Assembly: GCA_029880265.1 (NCBI GenBank)
Contig: JAOUOT010000015.1
Span: 1-64,000 of the forward strand
DNA length: 64,000 bases
Reading direction: 5' to 3'
DNA from: Spirochaetia bacterium
GTDB lineage: Bacteria > Spirochaetota > Leptospiria > Turneriellales > JAOUOS01
Below, one piece after another: positions 30,482 through 39,243 of this stretch. A program made the translations under genes and the position numbers. Positions within the stretch are counted from its first letter, which is position 1. Every line of letters starts with the position of its first letter. The notes under the pieces are model-generated. The model was not told the DNA's origin, made no database searches, and worked only from the letters and a program-made list of their open reading frames with translations.

Positions 30482-31267
30482 ATGATTTTAACTCGGCTTG
30501 TTCAATGGACGATATTTTTTATCTGCGTGCCTCATTTATTGAATTGCCGAATAGGCTCTGAAAATAAAAATGCAACCAAAATAAATAATATAAATAAAAA
30601 AGAAAACGTTAAAACAACGCAAGAAACGATGGAACTCAAAAGAGATATTATGGTAAAACGCCAGCTTCAGGCGCGTGATATCGTTAATGAAGACGTGTTA
30701 AAAGCCATGCAAACCGTAGAGCGGCACAAGTTTGTTCCCGAAGAATACCAGAGAAGCGCATACGACGACGGGCCCCTGCCTATCGGGTATAGGCAGACCA
30801 TTTCTCAACCTTACATTGTAGCTTATATGACGCAGGCGTTAAATCCGCAAAAAAAAGACAGGGTACTTGAAATAGGAACAGGCTCAGGATACCAGGCCGC
30901 CGTCTTATCTGTTCTTGTTAAAGAGGTCTACACCATTGAAATTGTCGAACCGCTATGCGAGAAAACAAAAGAATTACTTAAAAAAGAAAAGTATGAAAAC
31001 ATTAAAGTAAAATGCGGCGACGGTTATAAGGGCTGGCCCGAAGCGGCTCCGTTTGATTTGATTATTTTAACGGCGGCCCCTTCGCATATACCCCAGCCAT
31101 TAATTGATCAGCTTGCCCCTGAAGGCAGGCTGATTGCTCCGGTGGGTTCTTTTTATCAGGAACTTATTCTTTTAGTAAAAGATGAAACCGGCAAAATCAA
31201 AAAAGAAAAACTTCTGCCCGTTCGTTTTGTTCCCATGACGGGAGAGGCCGAAAAAAGAAATTTTTAA
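30482..31267 (+). CDS. pcm: Protein-L-isoaspartate O-methyltransferase, predicted lipoprotein form
   Basis: Residues about 55-258 form a complete PIMT: ISQPYIVAYMTQAL, the SAM-binding EIGTGSGYQAA and the FVPMTG end. It methylates isoaspartyl residues so that damaged proteins can be repaired. Unusually the N-terminus is a signal peptide ending HLLNC (Cys22) followed by a Lys/Asn-rich linker, so the enzyme should be exported and lipidated, whereas canonical PIMT is cytoplasmic. The 3' end overlaps the convergent glycosyltransferase gene by 4 bases. Confidence 0.85.
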   Translation: MILTRLVQWTIFFICVPHLLNCRIGSENKNATKINNINKKENVKTTQETMELKRDIMVKRQLQARDIVNEDVLKAMQTVERHKFVPEEYQRSAYDDGPLPIGYRQTISQPYIVAYMTQALNPQKKDRVLEIGTGSGYQAAVLSVLVKEVYTIEIVEPLCEKTKELLKKEKYENIKVKCGDGYKGWPEAAPFDLIILTAAPSHIPQPLIDQLAPEGRLIAPVGSFYQELILLVKDETGKIKKEKLLPVRFVPMTGEAEKRNF

Positions 31268-32346
31268 CTCTGTTTTTTACTGTTTTTAAAAGAAATTTTC
31301 TGGTGCCTGCAGGCGGCTAAAGCGTCTTCAACAGAAATAGACGCCGTGCAGTTAAAGTAGCGGCATTTTTCTCTTTCGCAGTTTACGCAGTTTTTATCGA
31401 AAGCCGAAGACAACAAAAATTTTTGATAATCGTCTTTTTTAGATAGAGGCAGCGTTTGCCACCTGACCCTTGAAGAGGCCTTATTCTGCGGAAAAAACCC
31501 GATATGAGCAATCTTAACCAGCGCGCTTAAATGCAGAGGTCCCGACGAATTGCCTATAAATAATCTTGATTGAGAAATAAGATAAGATAAGCCCTGCAGA
31601 CTAAGACTAGTATGAATCGACAGATTTTTACCCGGCTTAAACTGTTTCTTTAGAAAAATTTCGTCTTCTTTATCGCCTATTATGGTTATTTTATATCCAG
31701 ATTTTATAAGAATTTCGGCAAGGTTTTTAAAACTTTCAACGGGCCAGCTTAGCGCCGTAGAATTTCTTTTATAAGGGTGCATAATTATTGTTTTTTTATT
31801 CGCCTTGATCTTTTTATCTGAGATTAACTTTATCTTGGGAGCGGCATAGTTTTCTTTTATATTTATTTTTTTCAAATATGCCATGTTTAATTTATATTCG
31901 GGAAGATTTGATTTTTTTCTGCCCTGCCATAATTTCACGTTAAATCGCCATGAAAAAACGCGACGCCCCGTACCCGCTCGAAAAGGAATTTTTGCCTGAT
32001 AAATAATTTTTGCCGATTCTTTTTCTGCATAAGGCAAAACGGCAAGATTAAAATTATGCTTTTTGATGATTTCTAAAAGCTCTTTTTTCTTTCTTTCTTG
32101 CTCTGATTTATTAAATAAATTTCGATGTCTTTTTAATAAAATTCCTTCGTCGATGATACATCCGTCGATATCAGATAAAACGGGAACAAGGTTCTCAATA
32201 TTTTTATTTACAAGAACGTAAATTTTAGATTTCCTGAAATTATTTTTCAGGGCAGATATCAAGGGCAGGGTTAAAATAAAATCGCCAAGCCCGTCGTTTC
32301 TAACAATTAATATTTTAGGATTTTCAGACAGTTTAAGTTTCTTCAT
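31264..32346 (-). CDS. Glycosyltransferase family 9 (heptosyltransferase-like)
   Basis: This 360-residue protein has the GT9 start ILIVRNDGLGDFILTLPL and the nucleotide-sugar-binding FIGNSSGPLHLSAL, the pattern of LPS core heptosyltransferases. A Cys-rich C-terminus (CVNCEREKCRYFNC) is an unusual addition. Its ATG overlaps the gspF stop by 4 bases, placing it at the end of the secretion operon although it probably acts in lipopolysaccharide synthesis at the inner membrane. Confidence 0.86.
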   Translation of the reverse strand: MKKLKLSENPKILIVRNDGLGDFILTLPLISALKNNFRKSKIYVLVNKNIENLVPVLSDIDGCIIDEGILLKRHRNLFNKSEQERKKKELLEIIKKHNFNLAVLPYAEKESAKIIYQAKIPFRAGTGRRVFSWRFNVKLWQGRKKSNLPEYKLNMAYLKKINIKENYAAPKIKLISDKKIKANKKTIIMHPYKRNSTALSWPVESFKNLAEILIKSGYKITIIGDKEDEIFLKKQFKPGKNLSIHTSLSLQGLSYLISQSRLFIGNSSGPLHLSALVKIAHIGFFPQNKASSRVRWQTLPLSKKDDYQKFLLSSAFDKNCVNCEREKCRYFNCTASISVEDALAACRHQKISFKNSKKQS

Positions 32347-33563
32347 TTAATAAATTCTGTCATTTTTGAAAACGGAAGCATGATAGAGCCCATAATTCCG
32401 CCGACAATAAAACCCATGACAATAATCATGAGGGGCTCGAGAGAATTTGTCAGACTTTTTACCGCCGTATCAATTTCGTTATCCATGACCTCGGCCACCT
32501 TAATTAAAAGTTCGGCCATTCTATCGCTCGCTTCGCCTGCAGAAATCATGCCTTTGACCATGTCGGGCAGTATTTTTGAATTTTTAATGGCCATATGCAG
32601 ACTGCTTCCCTCGCGCAAATCTTGATGAGCCTTCAAGAGTTCCTGTTTGAAAATTTCATTGCTAGAGGCCCCCGCCATAATTTCAAGAGCGGTAAGCAGA
32701 GAAACGTTTGATTTTAAAAGAACACCAAGGTTTCTGGCAAACCGGTTTACCTGCACTTTTTTTATTAAATTTCCGAATAGGGGTATTTTCATGGTCATGG
32801 TATCCCATTTTTTTCTACCCTCTATTGTTTTTCGAAACATGTGAATGCCGTATGCCCCACCTATGCCCGCCGGTATTATCAGCCACCATGTGCTTCTTAC
32901 AAATTTAGAGACGCCTAAAACAATTCTTGTGGGCAGCGGCAGCTCAGATTGAAAAGACGCGAAAACATTTTCTATTTGCGGTATTACCGACGTCAATAAA
33001 AAGAGAATTACCAGCAAAGAAAATCCGCCCATAAAAGCCGGATATATCATAGCCGTAAGAGCCTTATTTTTCAGTTCGGCGTTTTTTTCTTCTAGATCAG
33101 AAAGACTTACCAGCGTCGGCTCGTAAGAGCCCGTCGCCTCGCCTACTTTTACCATGCTTTCGTAAACAACAGGAAATATATCTTTATGGGCGCCGAGGGC
33201 CTCTGAAAGAGACTTTCCCTGTATGATATCTTCTTTAATTTGCGCTATAATTTTTTTTAAGTGTCTGTTTTGGCACTGTTCCCATATATCGCTTATGGCC
33301 TCGTCAAGAGAAATTCCCGCCCCTAGAAGCGTGCCAAGCTGTCTGGCAAAAAGCCCGATTTCTTTTCTGGGTATTCTGTATAATAACTTGCTTAAAAAAG
33401 GAAAGAGCTCTCTGTCTCTTTTGGCGATATCTTCTCTGATTTCTTTGACGTAAAGACCCTGCTGGCGCAGCTTTTTCTGCGCCATCTGCGTATTCACGGC
33501 GTCGACATGACCCTCAGATATTTTACCCTGACGATCAAAAGCTTTATAAACAAAAATAGCCAT
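32343..33563 (-). CDS. gspF: Type II secretion inner-membrane protein GspF
   Basis: This 406-residue protein has two T2SSF domains and three membrane helices (near 170-190, 220-240 and 375-400). It starts with the N-terminal FVYKAFDRQGK typical of GspF/PilC and contains ARQLGTLLGAGISLDEA. It forms the inner-membrane platform that transmits ATPase motion to the pseudopilus. It lies one base after gspE. Confidence 0.9.
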   Translation of the reverse strand: MAIFVYKAFDRQGKISEGHVDAVNTQMAQKKLRQQGLYVKEIREDIAKRDRELFPFLSKLLYRIPRKEIGLFARQLGTLLGAGISLDEAISDIWEQCQNRHLKKIIAQIKEDIIQGKSLSEALGAHKDIFPVVYESMVKVGEATGSYEPTLVSLSDLEEKNAELKNKALTAMIYPAFMGGFSLLVILFLLTSVIPQIENVFASFQSELPLPTRIVLGVSKFVRSTWWLIIPAGIGGAYGIHMFRKTIEGRKKWDTMTMKIPLFGNLIKKVQVNRFARNLGVLLKSNVSLLTALEIMAGASSNEIFKQELLKAHQDLREGSSLHMAIKNSKILPDMVKGMISAGEASDRMAELLIKVAEVMDNEIDTAVKSLTNSLEPLMIIVMGFIVGGIMGSIMLPFSKMTEFIK

Positions 33564-33564
33564 T

Positions 33565-35262
33565 TTAAGTAACTCTTAGGGCTTCTTCAAGGCATGTTTG
33601 ACCGTCTACCACTTTTCTAAGAGCGGCCTCGCGAAGCGTCATCATACCCGATTTTATAGCGGCGGTTTTTAACTCGTCAATACTCGCGTTTTTCACTATA
33701 AGTTCGCGTATTTTATCGTTTACAAAAAGAAGTTCGTAAATGCCGACTCTGCCTTTGTATCCCGTGCCCATGCAATCGTCGCAGCCTTCGGCTTTATATA
33801 TAGAAATTTTTCCGGCGGTTTTTGCCGTTATGGCCGCCGGCGAAATTAACCCTAATTTTTTTAATTCGGGCATGCTGATTGAATTTTTCTTTTTACATTT
33901 TGGACACAAACGGCGCACCAGCCTTTGGGCCATAAATCCGCGGCACGTGGCCGAAATTAAATAAGGCTCAATGTTCATGTCAAGAAGCCTGCTTATGGCC
34001 GAAGGAGCGTCGTTTGTATGAAGCGTAGAAAAGACAAGGTGTCCCGTCAGGGCCGATTGTATCGCAACGCGGGCCGTTTCTTCGTCTCTTATCTCGCCCA
34101 CCATGATGATATCGGGGTCTTGCCTTAAAATAGATCGCAAACCCTCGGCAAAGGTCAGGCCTATCTTGGGCCGCGCCTGAATTTGACCTATGCCCGATAT
34201 CTGATACTCAACCGGATCTTCTACAGTGATAATATTCGTGTTTTCGTTATTGATTCTTTCAAGTGAAGCGTAAAGCGTGCTTGTCTTGCCCGAACCGGTG
34301 GGGCCGGTTATTAAAATAATGCCGTTTGGGTTTTTAATTAACTTTTCATAATCAACCCGCACTTGTTTTTCAAAACCTATACTGTCAATATCAAAATTGC
34401 TTTCAGATTTATTTAAAAGACGCATCACGATGCGCTCTCCGAACTGGGTGGGCAGGGTAGAAACCCTGATGTCTATATCTTTGCCCCCAAAGCGAATTTT
34501 AATTCGGCCGTCTTGCGGCAGACGCGTTTCGGCGATGTTTAAATTTGACATGATTTTTACGCGCGATATGATTCCGCTTTGAATCGACTTTGGCGGATTT
34601 AATATTTTATGCAGCATGCCGTCAATTCGGTATCTGACAAGAAGCTCTTTTTCTTGCGGCTCTATGTGAATGTCTGAAGCTCTCTGGTTAACCGCGTTTG
34701 ATAAAATAACGTTAACCATCTTTATGATGGGGGCCTCGTTCGCCAAATCGACGGAATCTCGCAAGTCTTGAATGTCTTCTAAGAACTCAAAACCTTCTTC
34801 AGATTCCATTTCAGTGGCCGAGCTTTCTTTGACCTCGTAATAATTATTGATAACCCTTAAGATTTCAGATTCAAGCGTTATAACCGGAGTAATTTTATAG
34901 CCTATCCACAACAGTCTCAATTCGTCTAAAGGATGCAGCTGTAAAGGATCAGACAGCGCCACTTTTAAATTTAATTTATCAAGATGGTACGGTATGATTC
35001 TGTATTTTTGCACAAACTTCAAAGAAGTTCTCTGTTTGATGACGTCGATATTTTTTACGTCAATCTTAGATATATATTCAAAATTATATTGAGCCGCAAG
35101 GGCGTCTTGCAAATCTTCTTCTGAGATGGTTCCCTTTTTTAAAAGAATTTGCCCCAGTTTAACTTCTACCGACGATTTTTTTTGAAGTTTTAAGGCTTTA
35201 TCAAGGTCTTCATCATCAATTATATTCTTTTCTATTAATATTTTTCCGATAGGTTTGTACAT
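33565..35262 (-). CDS. gspE: Type II secretion ATPase GspE
   Basis: This 565-residue protein has an N-terminal MshEN-like domain, Walker A GPTGSGKTS, Walker B IIMVGEIRDEETA, His box STLHTNDAPSA and a tetracysteine zinc site (CPKC and CDDC). It powers pseudopilus assembly at the inner membrane. It sits 12 bases after gspD and one base before gspF, the order of a compact type II secretion operon; gspG-type pseudopilins are not in this window. Confidence 0.93.
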   Translation of the reverse strand: MYKPIGKILIEKNIIDDEDLDKALKLQKKSSVEVKLGQILLKKGTISEEDLQDALAAQYNFEYISKIDVKNIDVIKQRTSLKFVQKYRIIPYHLDKLNLKVALSDPLQLHPLDELRLLWIGYKITPVITLESEILRVINNYYEVKESSATEMESEEGFEFLEDIQDLRDSVDLANEAPIIKMVNVILSNAVNQRASDIHIEPQEKELLVRYRIDGMLHKILNPPKSIQSGIISRVKIMSNLNIAETRLPQDGRIKIRFGGKDIDIRVSTLPTQFGERIVMRLLNKSESNFDIDSIGFEKQVRVDYEKLIKNPNGIILITGPTGSGKTSTLYASLERINNENTNIITVEDPVEYQISGIGQIQARPKIGLTFAEGLRSILRQDPDIIMVGEIRDEETARVAIQSALTGHLVFSTLHTNDAPSAISRLLDMNIEPYLISATCRGFMAQRLVRRLCPKCKKKNSISMPELKKLGLISPAAITAKTAGKISIYKAEGCDDCMGTGYKGRVGIYELLFVNDKIRELIVKNASIDELKTAAIKSGMMTLREAALRKVVDGQTCLEEALRVT

Positions 35263-35274
35263 AACGGGTTTTAA

Positions 35275-37092
35275 TTAGTTCGTTGATTTTTGCATTTCAA
35301 TGGCCTGATTTGTTATAGAATCGGCAATTTTTCGACTTGATAAAATATGGGGCGTGATAAAAACAAGAAGATTGGTTTTTTTAACTTGCATACTGGTTCT
35401 CTTGAAAAGATATCCCAATACGGGGATATCGCCGAGCAGAGGAACTTTTCTTTCGGTTCTTGTCTTATCGGTAGATATGAGCCCGCCTATAACGATGGTT
35501 TGATTGTCTTTTACTCTCACAACGGTTTTAATATCGCGTTTTTTAAAAGTAGGGTTTTTGGTAAAATCGTCAGATCCGGTTTTGGCTTTTACTTCCTGGT
35601 ACAGATCGATAGTGATTTCTTTGTTGCTGTTCACCTGCGGCGTAAATTTAAGACGAACGCCCACCGATTTATATTCATAAGAAAAATTGCTGTCGCCGCT
35701 GGCGTCTGAAAGTCTCATGCCCGTGGCTACGGGAACGTCTTCGCCCACGTTAATTTCGGCCTCTTGATTTGAGAGGGTTAAAATTTGAGGGGCCGATAAA
35801 ATGGCAAAATTTTCTTTGTTAATATTGGCGTTTAACAGCGACATCAAGTTGGGGCCGCCGCCGTTGTCGCTAAGATAGCCTAAAGAAAAGCCTAAGAGCG
35901 TGTTAATAGGATTTTTTGATATAGCTCCGCTTTCTGAATCTATATTCAGAATGCCGCTTTCTGCGGTAAGGCCGCTGTTAAACTGCCCGCTGCCAAAACT
36001 CCAGTCGATACCGAATGAATTCGCGTCGTCTTCTGAAACCTCGACAATTAATACTTCAAGAAGAACCTGATCTCTTTTTATGTCGAGCTTTTTTATAAGT
36101 CTTTTTATTTCTTTAAATTCTTCGCGGCTGCCAATGTATATAAGGTTATTTGATTCTTTATGAGATACTATATCAATTTGCTTTGACGTATTGCTTTGCC
36201 CCGGCTTGTGAACAGGGGCAGGAGGCGCCGGTCTTCTTTGCGGCTGCCCTTGTCTTCGCGGATCATTATTCTGCTGCTGCGGCTGGGCGGCTGGAGTCTG
36301 CTGTTTCATTTCAGGAATGCGCATTTTTCTTAAAGTAGCCTCTATTTTATCGGCCTCCATATTTTGAACCGTGTACAAATGAACGAAATCAAAATCTTCG
36401 CCTAAATCTTCTTCTATGACCTTATCTTTAGGGTCAAGCGTAGGAATTAACGTTAAGAGCCTGTTTACTTCTACAGCGTCGCCCATTATCACAAGCATGT
36501 TTAATTCGTCATAATCGACAAGATTCGTATTGGCGCTCGTCAGTCTTTTTAAGATGCCCGCGAGTCTTGACGGCTTGCCGCTGAGAACCGAAAAAATGGC
36601 CGTTATCGCCTTATTTTCTTTTACCCACCCAGGCAAAAGAGGCTCTCTGCCGAAATGAACATCTTGCTCTATGGCCAAAGCGTCTTTTAAAGGGGATATT
36701 TTTAAGATATCGCCTTCTTCTACGACGCTGAAACCTTTCACCGTCAGTACCGTGGTAAAATAGTTATAGGCCATGCTTTTATGAATTCTCTTGGGCGATA
36801 TGACCGTTATTTTGCCCTTTAATTTTTCGTCGGCTATAATATTTTTATCTATCAATTTCGACATAGCCTTTATAAAATCTGTGATCTCTGTATCTCTGAA
36901 ATCGGGTCTGAAGCTGTTTTTTTTGGTGATCTCAAGCTCTTTTTTTTCTTCTTTGGGTTTAACCGCCCCTTCTTTCTCTTCGTCTTTTTTCTGGCTAAAC
37001 GCCGGTTTTGAAAAGGAAAAAGCCGATAGCAAGATTAAAAATATGGCGGATGTTTTTATTATAAAGTTCTTTTTTTTGACTATGTTCATCAT
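35275..37092 (-). CDS. gspD: Type II secretion outer-membrane secretin GspD
   Basis: A signal peptide is followed by a charged linker, N0-N3 domains, a Gln/Pro-rich low-complexity insert (about residues 255-300, within N3) and the C-terminal secretin domain (VPLLGDIPVLGYLF). The 605-residue protein would form the multimeric outer-membrane pore. Two ATG codons lie in tandem at 37092 and 37089; the first is used. Shine-Dalgarno is weak. First gene of the gspD-E-F unit. Confidence 0.93.
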   Translation of the reverse strand: MMNIVKKKNFIIKTSAIFLILLSAFSFSKPAFSQKKDEEKEGAVKPKEEKKELEITKKNSFRPDFRDTEITDFIKAMSKLIDKNIIADEKLKGKITVISPKRIHKSMAYNYFTTVLTVKGFSVVEEGDILKISPLKDALAIEQDVHFGREPLLPGWVKENKAITAIFSVLSGKPSRLAGILKRLTSANTNLVDYDELNMLVIMGDAVEVNRLLTLIPTLDPKDKVIEEDLGEDFDFVHLYTVQNMEADKIEATLRKMRIPEMKQQTPAAQPQQQNNDPRRQGQPQRRPAPPAPVHKPGQSNTSKQIDIVSHKESNNLIYIGSREEFKEIKRLIKKLDIKRDQVLLEVLIVEVSEDDANSFGIDWSFGSGQFNSGLTAESGILNIDSESGAISKNPINTLLGFSLGYLSDNGGGPNLMSLLNANINKENFAILSAPQILTLSNQEAEINVGEDVPVATGMRLSDASGDSNFSYEYKSVGVRLKFTPQVNSNKEITIDLYQEVKAKTGSDDFTKNPTFKKRDIKTVVRVKDNQTIVIGGLISTDKTRTERKVPLLGDIPVLGYLFKRTSMQVKKTNLLVFITPHILSSRKIADSITNQAIEMQKSTN

Positions 37093-37496
37093 ACTTTTTT
37101 TATATTAATTGGTTTATTAAAACAGTCTTAATTTTATATGTTATCTAAACCGTTTTTTTCTCGTAAATTTTTATTTTTTCCATTTTTGATTAAACAGACA
37201 TAAAGACAAGCTTATTATCGGCTGTATTGTGTTTATCTCTTTTAATAAAGAAGACCTTAAAGAATGTCTCTCTAACATAAAGAAACTATTTCATGAACCA
37301 AATCACTTTATACACCCCCAGAAAAATGGGGTAACATAATCCCTTTTTTACAAGTGATTCTCAAAAAATATATGCAGAAATAAGTTGACATAATAAATGC
37401 TCACTTTAGTGTGTCAGTAAATAAAAATTATTTTATAATTAAACGAAATCGCAAACTTATCTATTTAAGAAAATAATTAATTATGGAGAAAATAAC
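37093..37496. other. Intergenic region between gspD and the Cys-repeat lipoprotein
   Basis: This 404-base AT-rich interval separates divergent genes. A stop-free stretch at about 37193-37339 could be read as roughly 48 codons (HKDKLIIGCIVF...) but has no start or ribosome site, so it is at most a relic. A short ACCCC/GGGGT hairpin lies near 37315-37335. The only feature I support is the promoter listed next. Confidence 0.4.
37385..37412 (+). promoter_or_regulatory. Candidate promoter for the Cys-repeat lipoprotein
   Basis: A perfect TTGACA (37385-37390) is followed after 16 bases by TAGTGT (37407-37412), which shares only the first two and last bases with the -10 consensus. It lies 85 bases before the start codon; GGAG is present at 37483-37486. 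Confidence 0.45.
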
Positions 37497-38684
37497 ATGA
37501 AAAAAACAATAAAATACATAATCATGCTATTGACGCTTGCGTTTTTAAGCATGGGTACACAATCTTGTACGACAAACATTACAGCCAGCGTATGCGGCGA
37601 CTGGGTATGCGACTCTGATGAAGACGTCTATAGTTGCGCTGAAGACTGCGGATACTGCGGCGACTATTATTGCGCTTCAAATGAAGACAGTTCATGGTGT
37701 TCTGACTGTGGTACGTCAGCTTATTGCGGCGACGGCTGGTGTGACGCAGGCGAATATACATCTACATGTCCTTCTGACTGCGGAACAAGCTGCGGCGACG
37801 GCGCTTGTAACGGTTCAGAATCTTCTGTAACATGCTCTACTGACTGCGGCGCGGCGCCTGTCTGCGGCGACGGCTGGTGTGACGCAGGCGAATATACATC
37901 TACTTGTCCTTCAGACTGCGGAACAAGCTGCGGCGACGGCGCATGTAACGGCTCAGAAACATGGTCTTCATGCGGAATAGACTGCAGCACAGACGCAGAT
38001 GATTCATACTCAAGCGCAAACTTTACATCACTTGGCAGTACAATTAGCGGCAATGCTATTGACGTTAGCAACGATGTTGATTATTATTATCTTTATGTGT
38101 ATGCCGGTGAAACTATAACGTTTGAAACCTCAGACGGCGCAGGAAGTTGTTTAACCGATACACAACTTTATCTATACGACTCTGACGGTACTACAATGCT
38201 CACATCAAACGACGACGGGGGCTCGGGTAATTGCTCAAAGATAACTTACTCATTCGCGACTTCGCGTTATGTTTATATTGAAGTTGCCGGATATTTATCA
38301 AATACCGGGTCTTATGTGCTGGATATATATGAAGCCCCTGATTTACAGCCCAGCTCTTTTTCACCGCCCTTGTATCCTACATTTAGCGCATATAATACAT
38401 TTTCGGGATACGTTTATAATGACGGTTCTGTTGATGCTACAGATGTAGATGTTGATATCTATTGCTCAACAGATTCAATCATAACTGTTGGCGTAGATAC
38501 ATACTTGGGCTGGGTAACAATTGCAAATGTTCCGGCAGGTACTTCTACGTCCTTTTCAGGTTCCATTTTTGTATCTAGCACATGTCCGGCTACAGGTTAT
38601 TTTGGGTATGTGATTGATAAGTTTGATAACATAATTGAATTTAATGAATCAAATAATGTAAGTGGCGGATATATTTATTATTAA
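37497..38684 (+). CDS. Secreted lipoprotein with tandem CGDGxC Cys-rich repeats, pre-peptidase-like and CARDB-like domains
   Basis: A signal peptide ends GTQSC (Cys24). Residues about 32-165 contain six Cys-rich units of the form CGDGxCxxGE...CxxDCG, a pattern seen in secreted disulfide-rich modules. Residues about 165-280 resemble a bacterial pre-peptidase C-terminal (PPC) beta domain, and 285-395 resemble a CARDB adhesion module. Two larger units are near-identical at DNA level (separate entry). It is predicted to be surface or periplasmic, probably binding or adhesive. A strong terminator follows, so it is monocistronic. Confidence 0.83.
   Translation: MKKTIKYIIMLLTLAFLSMGTQSCTTNITASVCGDWVCDSDEDVYSCAEDCGYCGDYYCASNEDSSWCSDCGTSAYCGDGWCDAGEYTSTCPSDCGTSCGDGACNGSESSVTCSTDCGAAPVCGDGWCDAGEYTSTCPSDCGTSCGDGACNGSETWSSCGIDCSTDADDSYSSANFTSLGSTISGNAIDVSNDVDYYYLYVYAGETITFETSDGAGSCLTDTQLYLYDSDGTTMLTSNDDGGSGNCSKITYSFATSRYVYIEVAGYLSNTGSYVLDIYEAPDLQPSSFSPPLYPTFSAYNTFSGYVYNDGSVDATDVDVDIYCSTDSIITVGVDTYLGWVTIANVPAGTSTSFSGSIFVSSTCPATGYFGYVIDKFDNIIEFNESNNVSGGYIYY
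37725..38000 (+). repeat. Two tandem 138-bp (46-codon) repeats inside the Cys-rich gene
   Basis: Copies run 37725-37862 and 37863-38000. The first 100 or so bases of each are nearly identical, with third-position differences such as acatgt/acttgt; the last 35 bases diverge. Period is a multiple of three, so copy-number change would keep the frame. Confidence 0.85.
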
Positions 38685-38722
38685 ATAAAATTACAAAAAC
38701 AATTTATTTTCTAATAAAGTTC

Positions 38723-38760
38723 AAAACCGAATGCGAATTTATCGCATTCGGTTTTTTTTT
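38723..38760 (+). terminator. Strong rho-independent terminator
   Basis: A 14-bp perfect stem (38723-38736 with 38742-38755), loop of five, and a run of T to 38760. It follows the Cys-rich lipoprotein stop by 38 bases. Confidence 0.92.
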
Positions 38761-38950
38761 GGCCATTTAATATATTATAACATATATCATACTTGAGAAT
38801 TGAAAAATCTACAGGCAAATATGGCCCAATTATCACATTGACGATAAAACTTTAAAACAAGCTGGGGTTTCTACTTAAATAACATCTCAAGCAGCGCGGC
38901 CCGTTGACATTCTTAACAAAAGATAATCGCAAGAGTTACGGGTGTTATAA
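38761..38950. other. Intergenic DNA with possible decayed coding fragment
   Basis: No intact gene. Bases about 38802-38876 read as KIYRQIWPNYHIDDK then TLKQAGVST-stop, which looks protein-like but has no start or ribosome site and is not recognised. A TTGACA occurs at 38904-38909 without a -10 at a usable distance. Decay of a former gene is a guess. Confidence 0.3.
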
Positions 38951-38960
38951 ATAATCCATA

Positions 38961-39120
38961 TCTACCTGCGGTTAGCTTCGATACAGAGGCGAAGGCATCA
39001 GTAGCTTGTACCCTTCCTGTGTTCACCCGTCGGCGTGGGGCAACCCAGCCGGCCCCGTACACTCTTCCTCTGTACTCTGTGTCACATCGACCTTGTTCGG
39101 CACAAGTCTCTGTGGCCCAA
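38961..39120 (+). ncRNA. Candidate structured noncoding RNA, unidentified
   Basis: This stretch is far more GC-rich than its flanks and has no plausible reading frame. Helices seen by eye: TACAGAGG (38982-38989) with CCTCTGTA (39067-39074), extended by AAG/CTT past a CG bulge; TGTAC (39007-39011) with GTACA (39057-39061); a central 10-bp hairpin 39029-39053 capped by GCAA, a GNRA tetraloop; a 3' hairpin 39089-39108. The plus strand is favoured because the central stem has a G-U pair and GNRA loop there, but A-C and UUGC on the other strand. I could not match it to 6S, SRP, tmRNA, RNase P or known riboswitches. Confidence 0.4.
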
Positions 39121-39151
39121 CTCTTCTCTTCTCAAAACTAAAGAAAACGCT

Positions 39152-39181
39152 TTGACAAATCGAGTCATTTTAGAATAAGAT
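39152..39181 (+). promoter_or_regulatory. Candidate promoter for the sensor kinase/phosphatase gene
   Basis: TTGACA (39152-39157), an 18-base spacer, then TAAGAT (39176-39181), which matches four of six -10 positions. It lies between the structured-RNA candidate and the gene starting at 39244. Confidence 0.5.
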
Positions 39182-39188
39182 TCTTAAA

Positions 39189-39218
39189 TAGCGGCAGAAA
39201 TTTATATTTTTGCCGCTA
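39189..39218 (+). promoter_or_regulatory. Inverted repeat in the leader of the sensor kinase/phosphatase gene
   Basis: TAGCGGCA (39189-39196) pairs with TGCCGCTA (39211-39218), and the inside can pair further through A-T and one G-T. It lies just downstream of the predicted promoter and 26 bases before the start codon, so it could be an operator or a leader hairpin affecting translation. There is no T-run directly after it. Confidence 0.45.
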
Positions 39219-39243
39219 TACTTCTTTAGATTAGAAACAATAA

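Noticed and set aside
37193-37339. Short frame in the gspD upstream region
   Set aside because: No start codon, no ribosome site and no recognisable motif; treated as intergenic.
37721-38071. Minus-strand frame with repeated SEPLHAPSPQ-type peptide
   Set aside because: It is the antisense shadow of the Cys-rich repeat gene; the repetition comes from the plus-strand coding repeats.
38961-39120. Assignment of the folded region as 6S RNA, SRP RNA, tmRNA or an rRNA fragment
   Set aside because: The diagnostic sequences of each were looked for and not found; the bubble and loop arrangement does not fit 6S either.
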